Of a DNA stretch of 64,000 nucleotides, positions 24,374 to 35,558 are shown in pieces. The position numbers and the translations under genes were made by a program. The DNA is from Leifsonia sp. 466MF (lineage in GTDB: Bacteria; Actinomycetota; Actinomycetes; Actinomycetales; Microbacteriaceae), in NCBI RefSeq assembly GCF_900100265.1, contig NZ_LT629696.1, forward strand, positions 682,001 through 746,000, written 5' to 3'. The notes below the pieces were generated by a model. It was given only the letters and a program-made list of their open reading frames with translations, ran no database searches and was not told the DNA's origin. How positions within the stretch are numbered: position 1 is the first letter of the stretch; each line of letters begins with the position of its first letter.

Positions 24374-26488
24374 GTGGCACAGGACGTGCTCACCGACCTG
24401 AACAAGGTCCGCAACATCGGCATCATGGCCCACATCGATGCCGGCAAGACCACTACGACCGAGCGCATCCTGTTCTACACGGGCGTCAACCACAAGATCG
24501 GCGAGACGCACGATGGCGCCTCGACCACCGACTGGATGGAGCAGGAGAAGGAGCGCGGCATCACCATCACGTCCGCGGCCGTGACCTGTTTCTGGAACAA
24601 GAACCAGATCAACATCATCGACACGCCCGGTCACGTGGACTTCACCGTCGAGGTGGAGCGTTCGCTCCGCGTCCTCGACGGCGCCGTCGCCGTGTTCGAC
24701 GCGAAGGAGGGCGTCGAGCCCCAGTCGGAGACCGTGTGGCGTCAGGCCGACAAGTACGTCGTCCCGCGCATCTGCTTCGTCAACAAGATGGACAAGCTCG
24801 GCGCCGACTTCTACTTCACCGTCGACACCATCATCTCGCGCCTCGGCGCCAAGCCGCTGGTGATGCAGCTCCCGATCGGTTCCGAGTCCGACTTCGTCGG
24901 CGTCGTCGACCTGATCGAGATGCGTGCGCTGGTCTGGCCCGGCGACGCCAAGGGTGATGTCACCATGGGCGCCAAGTACGAGGTCCAGGAGATCCCCGCC
25001 GACCTCCAGGCCAAGGCCGAGGAGTACCGCGCGAAGCTCATCGAGACCGTCGCCGAGAGCGACGACGTGCTGCTCGAGAAGTTCTTCGGCGGCGAGGAGA
25101 TCACCGTTCCGGAGATCAAGGCGGCCATCCGCAAGCTCACCGTGAACAACGAGATCTACCCGGTCCTGTGCGGTTCGGCGTTCAAGAACCGCGGTGTGCA
25201 GCCGATGCTCGACGCCGTGATCGACTACCTCCCGTCGCCGCTCGATGTGCCCGCCATCGAGGCGCACAACCCGCGCGACGAGGAGCAGGTCATCCTGCGC
25301 CACGCCGACGCCACCGAGCCGTTCTCCGCCCTGGCCTTCAAGGTCGCGGTGCACCCGTTCTTCGGTCGCCTCACCTACGTGCGCGTCTACTCGGGCCGCA
25401 TCGACTCCGGCGCCCAGGTCATCAACTCGACCAAGGGCAAGAAGGAGCGCATCGGCAAGATCTTCCAGATGCACGCCAACAAGGAGAACCCGGTCGACTT
25501 CGTCACCGCCGGCAACATCTACGCGGTGATCGGCCTCAAGGACACCACCACCGGTGACACCCTGAGCGACCCGGACAACCAGGTCGTGCTCGAGTCGATG
25601 ACCTTCCCGGAGCCGGTGATCGAGGTCGCCATCGAGCCGAAGACCAAGGCCGACCAGGAGAAGCTGGGCACCGCGATCCAGAAGCTGGCCGAAGAGGACC
25701 CGACGTTCCGCACCGAGCAGAACCAGGAGACCGGCCAGACCGTCATCAAGGGCATGGGCGAGCTCCACCTCGACATCCTCGTCGACCGCATGAAGCGCGA
25801 GTTCAACGTCGAGGCGAACGTCGGCAAGCCCCAGGTGGCCTACCGCGAGACCATCCGCCGCACGGTGGAGAAGTACGACTACACCCACAAGAAGCAGACC
25901 GGTGGTTCCGGTCAGTTCGCTAAGGTGCAGATCAGCCTGGAGCCCATGGAGGTCACCCCGGAGACCTCGTACGAGTTCGTGAACGCCGTCACCGGCGGTC
26001 GCGTCCCGCGCGAGTACATCCCCTCGGTGGACGCGGGAATCCAGGACGCGATGCAGGTCGGCGTTCTCGCCGGCTTCCCGACGGTGGGCGTCAAGGCGAC
26101 GCTCCTCGACGGTGCAGCGCACGACGTCGACTCCTCGGAGATGGCGTTCAAGATCGCCGGCTCGATGGCCTACAAGGAGGCCGCTCGGAAGGCGAACCCG
26201 GTGCTCCTCGAGCCGCTCATGGCGGTCGAGGTGCGTACGCCGGAGGAGTACATGGGCGACGTCATCGGCGACCTGAACTCCCGTCGCGGGCAGATCCAGT
26301 CCATGGAGGACGCCAGCGGTGTCAAGGTGGTGCGTGCCAACGTCCCGCTGTCGGAGATGTTCGGTTACATCGGTGACCTGCGGTCGAAGACCTCGGGCCG
26401 CGCGGTGTACTCGATGCAGTTCGACAGCTACGCGGAGGTCCCGAAGGCTGTGGCCGACGAGATCGTCCAGAAGAGCAAGGGCGAGTGA
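24374..26488 (+). CDS. fusA: Elongation factor G
   Basis: Translocation GTPase. 704 residues with G1 [10 protein letters not shown]3 DTPGHVDF, G4 NKMD and the EF-G domains II-V complete. GTG 24374 is preceded by GGAGGAACC. Third gene of the str operon, 116 nt before tuf. No fusidic-acid resistance claim can be made from sequence alone. Confidence 0.98.
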   Translation: MAQDVLTDLNKVRNIGIMAHIDAGKTTTTERILFYTGVNHKIGETHDGASTTDWMEQEKERGITITSAAVTCFWNKNQINIIDTPGHVDFTVEVERSLRVLDGAVAVFDAKEGVEPQSETVWRQADKYVVPRICFVNKMDKLGADFYFTVDTIISRLGAKPLVMQLPIGSESDFVGVVDLIEMRALVWPGDAKGDVTMGAKYEVQEIPADLQAKAEEYRAKLIETVAESDDVLLEKFFGGEEITVPEIKAAIRKLTVNNEIYPVLCGSAFKNRGVQPMLDAVIDYLPSPLDVPAIEAHNPRDEEQVILRHADATEPFSALAFKVAVHPFFGRLTYVRVYSGRIDSGAQVINSTKGKKERIGKIFQMHANKENPVDFVTAGNIYAVIGLKDTTTGDTLSDPDNQVVLESMTFPEPVIEVAIEPKTKADQEKLGTAIQKLAEEDPTFRTEQNQETGQTVIKGMGELHLDILVDRMKREFNVEANVGKPQVAYRETIRRTVEKYDYTHKKQTGGSGQFAKVQISLEPMEVTPETSYEFVNAVTGGRVPREYIPSVDAGIQDAMQVGVLAGFPTVGVKATLLDGAAHDVDSSEMAFKIAGSMAYKEAARKANPVLLEPLMAVEVRTPEEYMGDVIGDLNSRRGQIQSMEDASGVKVVRANVPLSEMFGYIGDLRSKTSGRAVYSMQFDSYAEVPKAVADEIVQKSKGE

Positions 26489-26539
26489 CCTCGGGTCTCA
26501 AGCCTTCGGCAACATCCCGTAACATAAGAAACCAATCCC

Positions 26540-26579
26540 GTAGAGCTTCCGGTCGAAATCCATCGACCGGCGCCTCTAC
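26540..26579 (+). promoter_or_regulatory. Hairpin with symmetric internal loop in the fusA-tuf gap
   Basis: Outer arms GTAGAG (26540-26545) / CTCTAC (26574-26579), 3-nt internal loops on both sides, inner arms CCGGTCGA (26549-26556) / TCGACCGG (26563-26570), 6-nt apical loop. The tuf ribosome binding site follows. Probable leader structure modulating tuf expression or mRNA processing. Confidence 0.6.
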
Positions 26580-26604
26580 ACGAGAGTCCTGAGGAGGACC
26601 CACA

Positions 26605-27798
<1,194 letters not shown>

Positions 27799-27819
27799 GT
27801 CCTTCGACTTCACTCGTGA

Positions 27820-27850
27820 GAGGGTCGGGCCTTCGGGTCCGGCCCTCTTT
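27820..27850 (+). terminator. Terminator of the str operon
   Basis: GAGGGTCGGGCC (27820-27831), TTCG tetraloop, GGTCCGGCCCTC (27836-27847), then TTT. Twelve pairs with two G-U; a classic intrinsic terminator for a high-GC genome. Confidence 0.88.
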
Positions 27851-27955
27851 CGCGTTCCTGGCTATCCGCTCCGATCGCTTTACCTGAGGGCGATGGAGTC
27901 GCAGAATGGACGCACCGTTTCAACCGGACGGTTCCGTTCGACGAGAGGAGCGCCT

Positions 27956-28030
27956 ATGGATTCCCACAGCCTCGCAAACCAGCCCACATCGCTGACAGGT
28001 TCTCGTAACGGAAGTTCGGGGGCCGCATAG
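27956..28030 (+). CDS. Possible 24-residue small protein
   Basis: ATG 27956 is preceded by GAGAGGAG and a 5-nt spacer, an excellent ribosome binding site in an otherwise empty region. The product would be MDSHSLANQPTSLTGSRNGS followed by SGAA, hydrophilic and without recognised features. It may be a leader peptide or chance. Two hairpins follow its stop. Confidence 0.25.
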   Translation: MDSHSLANQPTSLTGSRNGSSGAA

Positions 28031-28049
28031 CGGTCGTGGACAATCAGTT

Positions 28050-28073
28050 GAGTAGCGGCGCGAGGCGCTACTC
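28050..28073 (+). terminator. Hairpin GAGTAGCG/CGCTACTC downstream of tuf
   Basis: Perfect 8-bp inverted repeat (28050-28057, 28066-28073) with an 8-nt loop, immediately followed by a second stem GAGCGGGG (28074-28081) / CCCCGCTC (28096-28103). Tandem stems between opposite-strand genes fit a bidirectional terminator; no T-tract. Confidence 0.4.
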
Positions 28074-28135
28074 GAGCGGGGTCGGCTAGGGTCGGCCCCG
28101 CTCCGCTATGTGTGGCGTCCGCTCGCTGGATGTCG

Positions 28136-28288
28136 TCACGGCAGGGTGAAGCGGCGGGGATCCAGGTCGTACTCCAGCTCGATCCCGGAATTCAGCCGCA
28201 CGATGAGCGTGCACGAGTCCACCTGCTCGCCGCGATCGGGCCGCGACTGAGCGTGGGCCGACCGGGCTTCCTCATCTTCATCTCGCAT
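28136..28288 (-). CDS. Small hypothetical protein (50 residues)
   Basis: Acidic/charged N-terminal half (MRDEDEEARSAHAQSRPDRG) followed by a beta-like segment DSCTLIVRLNSGIELEYDLD. On this strand AAGGAG lies 7 nt before the ATG at 28288, which favours this start over the one at 28342. Downstream of, and in the same direction as, the Vsr-like gene. Function unknown. Confidence 0.45.
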   Translation of the reverse strand: MRDEDEEARSAHAQSRPDRGEQVDSCTLIVRLNSGIELEYDLDPRRFTLP

Positions 28289-28418
28289 CCCCCTGCTCCT
28301 TCCGCTGCGCAATCGCGGCTGGTGACGAGCGTGCAAGCACATGGTGCATCACAGCGGCCCGCTCTGGCTACGGATGGTTTCCCGACGCCGCGACCCTGCT
28401 CGAGAACGACGGGTCGGC

Positions 28419-29339
28419 TTAGCCGCGAATCCCCGGGATCGTGCACCGCGGGGCGAGTGGCACGCCGGCGGCCTCAAGTGCAACGCGCATACGGTCCGGT
28501 CGCGACCCCGTCTTCCATCCCCAGCGGGTGATGCGCAGGCCCATCGATTGAATCAGCCGCTCACGCTCGCTCTGAGCTCCCAGGACTTCCGCGGTGGTTC
28601 TTCCGTTCTTCAGCGCCGGGTGGATGTACTTGACTGCGCCGTCCGCCTCGCCCACGAGCCCGAGTTCCGGCCAGACGAAGTCGAGGCGCGCTCGAAAGCC
28701 GAGCAGATCGCCGATGCTCACCTGGAGGTCAGGTGCGGGCGCTCCGACCAGACCCATGCTGACCCGGCTCACCGACTCCAGTGGCGACTCCGCGCGCCCG
28801 TCTGCGAACGCGGCGACCGCACGCGCGCGGCGGGCGCCCGCCGCCGACGGTAGACTCTTCGCGGCCTCGACGAGCTCCGTACGCGTTGTCTTCGATTCAC
28901 GCCCGGCTCGGTCAGAGCGGGCGAGCACGAAATCTGCCATCACGACCGCATCCATGAGCGACGCGCTCGCCGCGAGGTCCGCCACAGTGCGCGTCAGAGT
29001 CGTGGCGTGGAGACCGCGAACCTCGGTGGTCGTCACGGTATCGCCGCGCAGGTGGCCCACGATGCCGCGCTCGGTATCCTCCGCGGCCGCGCGAGTGAGG
29101 ATATGGATCTCTCTCGGGGCTGGACCGAGAAGCGGCAATCCGTGAACGAGCGCCGCCGACCAATGGGAGAAGACGGGAGGACGTGGGCGGAGCGCGGCGA
29201 AGAGTCGAAGCCGCGCGAGGGCTTCATCGATCGAACGATGGCGGTCGATCTGCTGCAGTGTCGCAAATTGGCCGGGTTCCACGGCGCGGAGAGACGTTCG
29301 CAGGAGGCCGGGACGAGCGGATCGCTGGGTGTTGCTCAT
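28419..29339 (-). CDS. AbiEi/Vsr-like hypothetical protein
   Basis: 306 residues. The N-terminal half has a helix-turn-helix-like region and the HWSAALVHGLPLL...IHI...HLRGDTVTTTEVRGLHATTLTRTVADLA pattern found in AbiEi-type antitoxin-like proteins. The C-terminal part (FRARLDFVWPELGLVGEADGAVKY) looks like a Vsr/DUF559 endonuclease-type fold, with an Asp and Glu that could bind metal. Such proteins are common singletons in Microbacteriaceae (recalled). It has no partner toxin here. It interrupts the region between the str and S10 operons and has lower-GC flanks, suggesting an acquired gene. Confidence 0.6.
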   Translation of the reverse strand: MSNTQRSARPGLLRTSLRAVEPGQFATLQQIDRHRSIDEALARLRLFAALRPRPPVFSHWSAALVHGLPLLGPAPREIHILTRAAAEDTERGIVGHLRGDTVTTTEVRGLHATTLTRTVADLAASASLMDAVVMADFVLARSDRAGRESKTTRTELVEAAKSLPSAAGARRARAVAAFADGRAESPLESVSRVSMGLVGAPAPDLQVSIGDLLGFRARLDFVWPELGLVGEADGAVKYIHPALKNGRTTAEVLGAQSERERLIQSMGLRITRWGWKTGSRPDRMRVALEAAGVPLAPRCTIPGIRG

Positions 29340-29773
29340 GCACCGAGTCTTCGGTGGTCGGAGCCTCTGGATGTCGCCAAGGCGTACTCTGTGGAGAACG
29401 AATTCTCCACAGGCCGACGCCGCGACACGCCCGGGTTGCAGGTTGGGCCGCGATCTGGCAAACTTGTCTAGTTCAACATTCCGGAACGAGCGCGTCTACG
29501 CGCGCTTCGACCGGATCACTGCCAGGCAGTGCATAGCCCGTTGCACCGTGTTCATTCGCGGTTTTGGCGACGTGAGGTTAGGCCGCAGGCAGCAGGACAC
29601 GCTCAATTCGAACACCCACGAGTCCAGGGGCTAACTCTGTGCCTGTGACAGGTTCGATCACGAGTTGACAGAAGAATAGTGGCGTTCCACCGCGTACGTC
29701 GCCCGCGTCCAATGCGAAGAACGGCTCGAGAGAGCCGTCTCGTACGACGCCATAACAAGAGAGAGAGTCAGAC
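29340..29773 (+). other. Region between the Vsr-like gene and rpsJ
   Basis: 434 nt without a credible gene. It contains a 24-bp palindromic element (29389-29412), a GCGCGT/ACGCGC stem (about 29488-29501), and a consensus -35 TTGACA at 29665-29670 for which no matching -10 is evident. The rpsJ promoter and S10 leader must lie here. Confidence 0.55.
29389..29412. promoter_or_regulatory. Palindrome CTGTGGAGAA-CGAA-TTCTCCACAG
   Basis: Perfect 10-bp inverted repeat with a 4-nt centre, 50 nt upstream of the leftward Vsr-like gene. Could be an operator or a repeat associated with that gene family. Confidence 0.5.
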
Positions 29774-30082
29774 ATGGCGGGACAGAAGATCCGCATTCGG
29801 CTTAAGTCGTATGACCACGAGGTCATCGACACCTCGGCGCGCAAGATCGTCGACACGGTGACCCGTGCCGGCGCGACCGTCGTCGGCCCGGTGCCGCTTC
29901 CCACCGAGAAGAACGTGGTGGTCGTCATCCGTTCGCCCCACAAGTACAAGGACAGCCGCGAGCACTTCGAGATGCGCACGCACAAGCGGCTGATCGACAT
30001 CATCGACCCGACGCCGAAGGCCGTCGACTCGCTCATGCGTCTCGACCTGCCCGCCGACGTCAACATCGAGATCAAGCTCTAA
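29774..30082 (+). CDS. rpsJ: 30S ribosomal protein S10
   Basis: First gene of the S10 operon; also the NusE antitermination factor. 102 residues, [19 protein letters not shown] start and [28 protein letters not shown] end, full length. ATG 29774 is preceded by AAGAGAGAG rather than a strong GGAGG site. Confidence 0.98.
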   Translation: MAGQKIRIRLKSYDHEVIDTSARKIVDTVTRAGATVVGPVPLPTEKNVVVVIRSPHKYKDSREHFEMRTHKRLIDIIDPTPKAVDSLMRLDLPADVNIEIKL

Positions 30083-30096
30083 GGGGGAGTGCCACC

Positions 30097-30756
30097 ATGT
30101 CCAACGCTGACACGAAGACTTCCAAGGGCCTCCTCGGCAAGAAGCTCGGAATGACCCAGGTCTGGGACGAGAACAACAAGCTCATCCCCGTGACCGTCAT
30201 CGAGATCACGCCGAACGTCGTGACCCAGGTCCGCACCCCCGAGGCCGACGGCTACAACGCCGTCCAGATCGCGTACGGCCAGATCGACCCGCGCAAGGTC
30301 AACAAGCCGTCCGCCGGCCACTTCGACAAGGCGGGCGTCACCCCGCGTCGTCACCTCACCGAGGTCCGCACCGCCGACGCCGCCGAGTACGCGGCCGGCC
30401 AGGAGCTCACCGTCGACGGAACCTTCGAGGTCGGCCAGCTGGTCGACGTCGTCGGGACCTCGAAGGGTAAGGGCTTCGCCGGTGTGATGAAGCGCCACAA
30501 CTTCCAGGGCGTCTCCGCTTCGCACGGTGCGCACCGCAACCACCGCAAGCCGGGCTCCATCGGCGCCTCCTCGACCCCGAGCCGTGTCTTCAAGGGCATG
30601 CGCATGGCCGGTCGCATGGGTGGCGAGCGCGTCACCGTCCTGAACCTCAAGGTGCAGGGCATCGACGCCGAGAAGGGCCTGCTGCTGGTCAAGGGCGCCG
30701 TTCCCGGCGCTCGTGGCCGCATCGTTTTCGTCCGCAACGCAGTGAAGGGGGCCTAA
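30097..30756 (+). CDS. rplC: 50S ribosomal protein L3
   Basis: Peptidyl-transferase-centre protein. 219 residues with the [14 protein letters not shown] region and [17 protein letters not shown] motif (here [12 protein letters not shown]). Gln for methylation in the FQGVSASHG loop is present. 14 nt after rpsJ. Confidence 0.98.
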   Translation: MSNADTKTSKGLLGKKLGMTQVWDENNKLIPVTVIEITPNVVTQVRTPEADGYNAVQIAYGQIDPRKVNKPSAGHFDKAGVTPRRHLTEVRTADAAEYAAGQELTVDGTFEVGQLVDVVGTSKGKGFAGVMKRHNFQGVSASHGAHRNHRKPGSIGASSTPSRVFKGMRMAGRMGGERVTVLNLKVQGIDAEKGLLLVKGAVPGARGRIVFVRNAVKGA

Positions 30757-30761
30757 GGTAA

Positions 30762-31412
30762 ATGGCTACCTCGATTGACGTCGTCGACCTCAAGGGCAAG
30801 AAGGCCGGCTCCATCGAGCTTCCCGACGCCCTGTTCGACGTTCAGACCAACATCCCGCTGATCCACCAGGTCGTCACCGCCCAGCTCGCCGCGGCGCGCC
30901 AGGGCACGCACAAGACCAAGGGTCGTGGCGAGGTCTCCGGCGCCGGCCGCAAGCCGTTCAAGCAGAAGGGCACCGGTCGCGCCCGCCAGGGTTCCATCCG
31001 CGCACCGCAGATGACCGGTGGTGGCATCGTCCACGGACCGACGCCGCGCAGCTACGCTCAGCGCACCCCGAAGAAGATGATCGCCGCTGCTCTGCTCGGT
31101 GCCCTCTCGGACCGCGCCCGCGGCAGCCGCCTCCACGCCGTCCAGGCCTTCACGACCGGTGACGCTCCGTCCACCAAGGCCGTCGTCGACCTGCTGAGCG
31201 GCATCGCGACCTCGAAGCACGTCCTCGTCGTGCTCGAGCGTGACGACGAGCTCGCCTTCAAGAGCGTCCGCAACGTGCCGACCGTGCACGTGCTGACGTA
31301 CGACCAGCTGAACGCCTACGACGTCCTGGTGAGCGACGACATCGTCTTCTCGCAGGCGGCGCTCGAGGGCTTCATCGCCGCCAAGAGCAACAAGGAAGAG
31401 GTGAACGCGTAA
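30762..31412 (+). CDS. rplD: 50S ribosomal protein L4
   Basis: Exit-tunnel protein. 216 residues with the extended loop [31 protein letters not shown], intact at macrolide-resistance positions. It is the S10 operon autoregulator in gammaproteobacteria; that role is unknown here. Ends TAATG into rplW. Confidence 0.97.
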   Translation: MATSIDVVDLKGKKAGSIELPDALFDVQTNIPLIHQVVTAQLAAARQGTHKTKGRGEVSGAGRKPFKQKGTGRARQGSIRAPQMTGGGIVHGPTPRSYAQRTPKKMIAAALLGALSDRARGSRLHAVQAFTTGDAPSTKAVVDLLSGIATSKHVLVVLERDDELAFKSVRNVPTVHVLTYDQLNAYDVLVSDDIVFSQAALEGFIAAKSNKEEVNA

Positions 31413-31708
31413 TGGCCGTCAACAAGGACCCGCGCGACGTCATCATCGCCCCGGTCGTCTCTGAGAAGAGCTACGGCCTGATCGACGAGGGCAAGTACAC
31501 CTTCCTCGTCGACACGCGTTCGAACAAGACCGAGATCAAGCTCGCCATCGAGTCGATCTTCAAGGTCGAGGTCGCGTCGGTGAACACCCTGAACCGTCAG
31601 GGCAAGACCCGCCGCACCCGCTTCGGCACCGGCAAGCGCAAGGACACCAAGCGCGCCATCGTCACGCTGAAGTCCGGTTCCATCGACATCTTCACGGCCG
31701 TCGGCTGA
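31412..31708 (+). CDS. rplW: 50S ribosomal protein L23
   Basis: Exit-site protein and docking point for trigger factor and SRP. 98 residues, [26 protein letters not shown] start, [23 protein letters not shown]. One-base overlap with rplD (TAATG). Confidence 0.97.
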   Translation: MAVNKDPRDVIIAPVVSEKSYGLIDEGKYTFLVDTRSNKTEIKLAIESIFKVEVASVNTLNRQGKTRRTRFGTGKRKDTKRAIVTLKSGSIDIFTAVG

Positions 31709-31732
31709 GCGAAGGACTAGAGGAAAACAGAC

Positions 31733-32572
31733 ATGGCAATTCGTAACTACAAGCCCACGACCCCCGGTCGTCGCGGCTCCTCGGTCGCCGACTTCGCCGA
31801 GATCACCCGCTCGACGCCGGAGAAGTCCCTTCTCCGTCCGCTGTCGAAGACCGGTGGCCGCAACAACCAGGGCCGCATCACGACCCGTCACATCGGTGGT
31901 GGCCACAAGCGCCAGTACCGCGTGATCGACTTCCGTCGCAACGACAAGGACGGCGTCAACGCCAAGGTCGCCCACATCGAGTACGACCCCAACCGCACGG
32001 CGCGCATCGCGCTGCTGCACTTCGTGGACGGCACCAAGCGCTACATCCTGGCGCCCGCCGGCCTGAAGCAGGGCGACGTCGTCGAGTCGGGTGCCGGCGC
32101 GGACATCAAGCCGGGCAACAACCTGCCGCTGCGCAACATCCCGACCGGTACCGTCGTGCACGCGATCGAGCTGAAGCCGGGCGGTGGCGCCAAGCTCGCC
32201 CGTTCGGCCGGTGCCTCGGTCCGCCTCGTCGCGAAGGACGGCCCCTACGCCCAGCTGCGCCTCCCCTCGGGTGAGGTCCGCAACGTCGACGCGCGCTGCC
32301 GCGCCACCGTCGGCGAGGTCGGCAACGCCGAGCAGTCGAACATCAACTGGGGCAAGGCCGGCCGCATGCGCTGGAAGGGCGTCCGCCCGACCGTGCGTGG
32401 TGTCGCGATGAACCCGATCGACCACCCGCACGGTGGTGGTGAGGGCAAGACCTCCGGTGGTCGCCACCCGGTCAGCCCGTGGGGTCAGAAGGAAGGCCGT
32501 ACGCGCCACCCCAACAAGGAAAGCGACAAGCTCATCGTCCGCCGTCGCAACGCCGGCAAGAAGCGCAAGTAG
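31733..32572 (+). CDS. rplB: 50S ribosomal protein L2
   Basis: Essential for subunit joining and peptidyl transfer. 279 residues with the conserved C-terminal [17 protein letters not shown] loop containing the critical His. Normal length. AGAGGA site before the ATG. Confidence 0.98.
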   Translation: MAIRNYKPTTPGRRGSSVADFAEITRSTPEKSLLRPLSKTGGRNNQGRITTRHIGGGHKRQYRVIDFRRNDKDGVNAKVAHIEYDPNRTARIALLHFVDGTKRYILAPAGLKQGDVVESGAGADIKPGNNLPLRNIPTGTVVHAIELKPGGGAKLARSAGASVRLVAKDGPYAQLRLPSGEVRNVDARCRATVGEVGNAEQSNINWGKAGRMRWKGVRPTVRGVAMNPIDHPHGGGEGKTSGGRHPVSPWGQKEGRTRHPNKESDKLIVRRRNAGKKRK

Positions 32573-32584
32573 GAGTTCGAGAAG

Positions 32585-32866
32585 ATGCCACGCAGTCTCA
32601 AGAAGGGCCCCTTCGTCGACGAGCACCTGTTTCGCAAGGTGGTCGCCGCGAACGAGGCCAACAGCAAGAACGTGATCAAGACCTGGTCGCGCCGCTCGAT
32701 GATCGTCCCGGCCATGCTGGGTCACACCATCGCGGTGCACGACGGTCGCAAGCACATCCCGGTGTTCGTCACCGAGACCATGGTCGGTCACAAGCTCGGC
32801 GAGTTTGCGCCGACCCGCACCTTCCGTGGACACGTGAAGGACGACAAGAAGGGTCGCCGCCGCTGA
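32585..32866 (+). CDS. rpsS: 30S ribosomal protein S19
   Basis: 93 residues, [15 protein letters not shown] start, [16 protein letters not shown] motif. Sits in the 30S head and contacts S13. 12 nt after rplB with GGAGTTCGAGAAG upstream. Confidence 0.98.
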   Translation: MPRSLKKGPFVDEHLFRKVVAANEANSKNVIKTWSRRSMIVPAMLGHTIAVHDGRKHIPVFVTETMVGHKLGEFAPTRTFRGHVKDDKKGRRR

Positions 32867-32891
32867 TCGCGGTGGCGTAAGGAGGAGAGAA

Positions 32892-33284
32892 ATGGTGGAG
32901 TCGATCGCCCGCGTGCGACACATCCGCGTTACCCCCATGAAGGCCCGCCGCGTCGTCAACATGATCCGCGGCAAGCAGGCTCAGGAGGCCCTGGCCATCC
33001 TGAAGTTCGCCCCCCAGAGCGCGAGCGAGCCTGTCTACAAGCTCGTCGCCTCGGCCATCGCCAACGCGCGTGTCAAGGCCGACCAGAGCAACACCTACCT
33101 GGACGAGCAGGACCTGTACGTGAGCCGCGCCTTCGTGGACGAGGGGACCACCCTCAAGCGGTTCCAGCCGCGTGCACAGGGCCGGGCCTTCCGCATCAAC
33201 AAGCGCACCAGCCACATCACGGTCGTCCTCGCGACGCCGGACGAGGCCGAGGCCGCCCCCGTCAGCAAGAAGGCGAGCAAGTAA
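32892..33284 (+). CDS. rplV: 50S ribosomal protein L22
   Basis: Tunnel-lining protein. 130 residues; [23 protein letters not shown] start and the [24 protein letters not shown] beta-hairpin region are complete. The C-terminal tail APVSKKASK is slightly longer than usual. GGAGGAGAGAA before the ATG; TAATG overlap with rpsC. Confidence 0.97.
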   Translation: MVESIARVRHIRVTPMKARRVVNMIRGKQAQEALAILKFAPQSASEPVYKLVASAIANARVKADQSNTYLDEQDLYVSRAFVDEGTTLKRFQPRAQGRAFRINKRTSHITVVLATPDEAEAAPVSKKASK

Positions 33285-34051
33285 TGGGTCAGAAAGTCAA
33301 TCCGTACGGCTTCCGTCTGGGGATCACCACCGACCACGTGTCGCGGTGGTTCTCCGACAGCACCAAGCCGGGTCAGCGTTACAGCGACTACCTCGCCGAG
33401 GACGTCAAGATCCGCCGTCTGCTTCAGACGTCGCTCGACCGCGCGGGCGTGTCCCGCATCGAGATCGAGCGCACCCGTGACCGCGTCCGCGTCGACATCC
33501 ACACCGCCCGCCCGGGCATCGTGATCGGTCGTCGTGGCGCCGAGGCCGAGCGCATCCGCGCCGACCTCGAGAAGCTCACGGGCAAGCAGATCCAGCTGAA
33601 CATCCTCGAGGTGAAGAACCCCGAGGCCGACGCCCAGCTCGTCGCGCAGGGCATCGCCGAGCAGCTCTCCGCCCGCGTGGCCTTCCGCCGCGCGATGCGC
33701 AAGGGTCTGCAGGGCGCGCAGCGTGCCGGCGCCAAGGGTGTCCGCATCCAGGTGTCCGGCCGTCTCGGCGGCGCCGAGATGAGCCGCTCCGAGTTCTACC
33801 GCGAGGGTCGTGTGCCGCTGCACACGCTCCGCGCCAACATCGACTACGGCTTCTACGAGGCCAAGACCACCTTCGGTCGCATCGGTGTGAAGGTGTGGAT
33901 CTACAAGGGCGACATCACGAACAAGGAACTGGCTCGCGAGCAGGCCAACCAGAAGCCGTCGCGCGAGCGCAACGACCGTCCGCGTCGCGGTGGCCGGGGC
34001 AACGCCCCCGAGACCGCTGGCGCGCCGGCCGCAGCAGGAGTTGAGGCATAA
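33284..34051 (+). CDS. rpsC: 30S ribosomal protein S3
   Basis: mRNA-entry protein. 255 residues, KH domain [20 protein letters not shown] present. Has a low-complexity C-terminal extension (about 220-255: [20 protein letters not shown] and so on), Arg/Gly then Ala-rich, typical of actinobacteria. Confidence 0.97.
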   Translation: MGQKVNPYGFRLGITTDHVSRWFSDSTKPGQRYSDYLAEDVKIRRLLQTSLDRAGVSRIEIERTRDRVRVDIHTARPGIVIGRRGAEAERIRADLEKLTGKQIQLNILEVKNPEADAQLVAQGIAEQLSARVAFRRAMRKGLQGAQRAGAKGVRIQVSGRLGGAEMSRSEFYREGRVPLHTLRANIDYGFYEAKTTFGRIGVKVWIYKGDITNKELAREQANQKPSRERNDRPRRGGRGNAPETAGAPAAAGVEA

Positions 34052-34053
34052 CC

Positions 34054-34473
34054 ATGTTGATCCCACGCAGAGTCAAGCACCGCAAGCAGCACCACCCCGG
34101 CCGTAGCGGCCAGGCGACCGGTGGCACGAAGGTCTCCTTCGGCGAGTTCGGCATCCAGGCCCTGACGCCCGCTTACGTGACCAACCGTCAGATCGAGTCC
34201 GCTCGTATCGCCATGACGCGTCACATCAAGCGTGGCGGCAAGGTGTGGATCAACATCTACCCCGACCGTCCGCTCACGAAGAAGCCGGCCGAGACCCGAA
34301 TGGGTTCCGGTAAGGGTTCGCCGGAGTGGTGGGTCGCCAACGTCAAGCCGGGTCGCGTCCTCTTCGAGGTCTCCGGAGTCTCCGAGCAGCTCGCTCGCGA
34401 GGCCATGACCCGTGCAATCCACAAGCTGCCCCTCAAGGCACGCATCATCAAGCGCGAGGAGGGCGACGCGTAA
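34054..34473 (+). CDS. rplP: 50S ribosomal protein L16
   Basis: A-site tRNA contact on 50S. 139 residues, [19 protein letters not shown] start, full length, [21 protein letters not shown] motif. Two bases after rpsC; ends TAATG into rpmC. Confidence 0.97.
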   Translation: MLIPRRVKHRKQHHPGRSGQATGGTKVSFGEFGIQALTPAYVTNRQIESARIAMTRHIKRGGKVWINIYPDRPLTKKPAETRMGSGKGSPEWWVANVKPGRVLFEVSGVSEQLAREAMTRAIHKLPLKARIIKREEGDA

Positions 34474-34802
34474 TGGCGATCGGATCCAAGGAGCTTGCCT
34501 CGAGCGAGCTCGACACTTTCGAAGACGAGCGTCTCGTCGACGAGCTGAAGAAGGCCAAGGAAGAGCTGTTCAACCTCCGCTTCCAGTCTGCCACCGGCCA
34601 GCTCGAGAGCCACGGCCGCCTGCGCGCCGTGAAGCGTGACATCGCTCGTATCTACACCGTGATCCGCGAGCGCGAGCTCGGGATCCGGGCTACCCCGGCC
34701 CCGACCGAGGCAGCGCCGGCCGAGAAGAAGAAGACCCGCGCCAAGAAGGCGGCCCCGGCCGCCGAGGCCGAGGTCGACACCACGAATGAGGAGGCCAAGT
34801 AA
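34473..34802 (+). CDS. rpmC: 50S ribosomal protein L29 with C-terminal extension
   Basis: 109 residues; the L29 core (about 10-72; [44 protein letters not shown]) is followed by about 30 extra residues rich in Ala/Lys/Glu ending [12 protein letters not shown]. The gene's 3' end is the first half of an 83-bp tandem duplication reaching into rpsQ. The stop overlaps the ATG of the chimeric mini-ORF. Confidence 0.95.
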   Translation: MAIGSKELASSELDTFEDERLVDELKKAKEELFNLRFQSATGQLESHGRLRAVKRDIARIYTVIRERELGIRATPAPTEAAPAEKKKTRAKKAAPAAEAEVDTTNEEAK

Positions 34803-34927
34803 TGGCTGAGACCACCAAGGCCGCGGCCGCGGAGTCGGCGGCCGCCGAGGCCGAGGTCGACACCACGAATGAGGAGGCCAAGTAATGGCTGAGACCACCA
34901 AGGCCGCGGCCGCGGAGTCGGCGGCCG
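34756..34927 (+). repeat. 83-bp tandem duplication across the rpmC/rpsQ junction
   Basis: Bases 34756-34844 are identical to 34839-34927 (period 83, 89 matching positions, no mismatch). Each copy carries the end of rpmC, a GAGGAGG ribosome binding site (34788-34794 and 34871-34877), a TAATG stop/start junction and the first codons of rpsQ. Confidence 0.92.
34802..34885 (+). CDS. 27-residue chimeric mini-ORF created by the duplication
   Basis: ATG 34802 begins like rpsQ ([14 protein letters not shown]), then runs into the duplicated rpmC tail ([13 protein letters not shown]) and stops at TAA 34883-34885. It has its own GAGGAGG site 7 nt upstream and TAATG overlaps at both ends, so ribosomes leaving rpmC should translate it before re-initiating at the true rpsQ start. 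Probably a by-product rather than a selected gene, but expression at ribosomal levels is expected. Confidence 0.55.
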   Translation: MAETTKAAAAESAAAEAEVDTTNEEAK

Positions 34928-35190
34928 ACGAGGCCCTCGTCCGCGGGTACCGCAAGGCCCGTCGCGGTTACGTCGTCAGCGACAAGATGGACAAGACCAT
35001 CGTCGTCGAGGTCGAGGACCGCGTGAAGCACCCCCTGTACGGCAAGGTCATCCGCCGCACCTCCAAGGTGAAGGCGCACGACGAGAACAACACCGCCGGC
35101 ATCGGCGACCTCGTTCTCATCAACGAGACCCGTCCCCTGAGCGCCAGCAAGCGCTGGCGCCTGGTTGAGATTCTGGAGAAGGCCAAGTGA
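34885..35190 (+). CDS. rpsQ: 30S ribosomal protein S17
   Basis: 101 residues; the core begins at [37 protein letters not shown], preceded by about 20 Ala/Glu-rich residues. The functional start is the second of two identical start regions (ATG 34885); the first copy at 34802 terminates early. GTGA overlap with rplN. Confidence 0.96.
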   Translation: MAETTKAAAAESAADEALVRGYRKARRGYVVSDKMDKTIVVEVEDRVKHPLYGKVIRRTSKVKAHDENNTAGIGDLVLINETRPLSASKRWRLVEILEKAK

Positions 35191-35555
35191 TCCAGCAGGA
35201 ATCCCGACTCAAGGTCGCCGACAACACCGGCGCCAAGGAGCTCCTCGCGATCCGCGTGCTCGGCGGCTCCAGCCGTCGCTACGCCGGCCTCGGCGATGTC
35301 ATCGTCGCCACGGTCAAGGACGCGATCCCGGGTGGGAACGTCAAGAAGGGCGACGTCGTCAAGGCGGTCGTCGTGCGTGTTCGCAAGAACACCCGCCGCC
35401 CGGACGGCTCCTACATCAAGTTCGACGAGAACGCCGCTGTCATCCTGAAGAACGACGGTGACCCCCGCGGCACGCGCATCTTCGGACCGGTCGGCCGCGA
35501 GCTCCGCGACAAGAAGTTCATGAAGATCATCTCGCTCGCACCGGAGGTGCTGTAA
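35187..35555 (+). CDS. rplN: 50S ribosomal protein L14
   Basis: 122 residues, [27 protein letters not shown] start, full length. GTG start overlapping the rpsQ stop. First gene of the classical spc operon, here continuous with S10. Confidence 0.98.
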   Translation: MIQQESRLKVADNTGAKELLAIRVLGGSSRRYAGLGDVIVATVKDAIPGGNVKKGDVVKAVVVRVRKNTRRPDGSYIKFDENAAVILKNDGDPRGTRIFGPVGRELRDKKFMKIISLAPEVL

Positions 35556-35558
35556 CCC

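Larger units (their letters stand above)
27799..28135 (+). other. Intergenic region downstream of tuf
   Basis: 337 nt holding the tuf terminator (27820-27850), a 24-codon open frame with a good ribosome binding site (27956-28030), and two hairpins (28050-28073 and 28074-28103). No larger gene is seen. Confidence 0.6.

Noticed and set aside
29665..29670. TTGACA as the rpsJ promoter
   Set aside because: Perfect -35 hexamer but no acceptable -10 at 16-19 nt spacing; kept only as a note in the intergenic entry.
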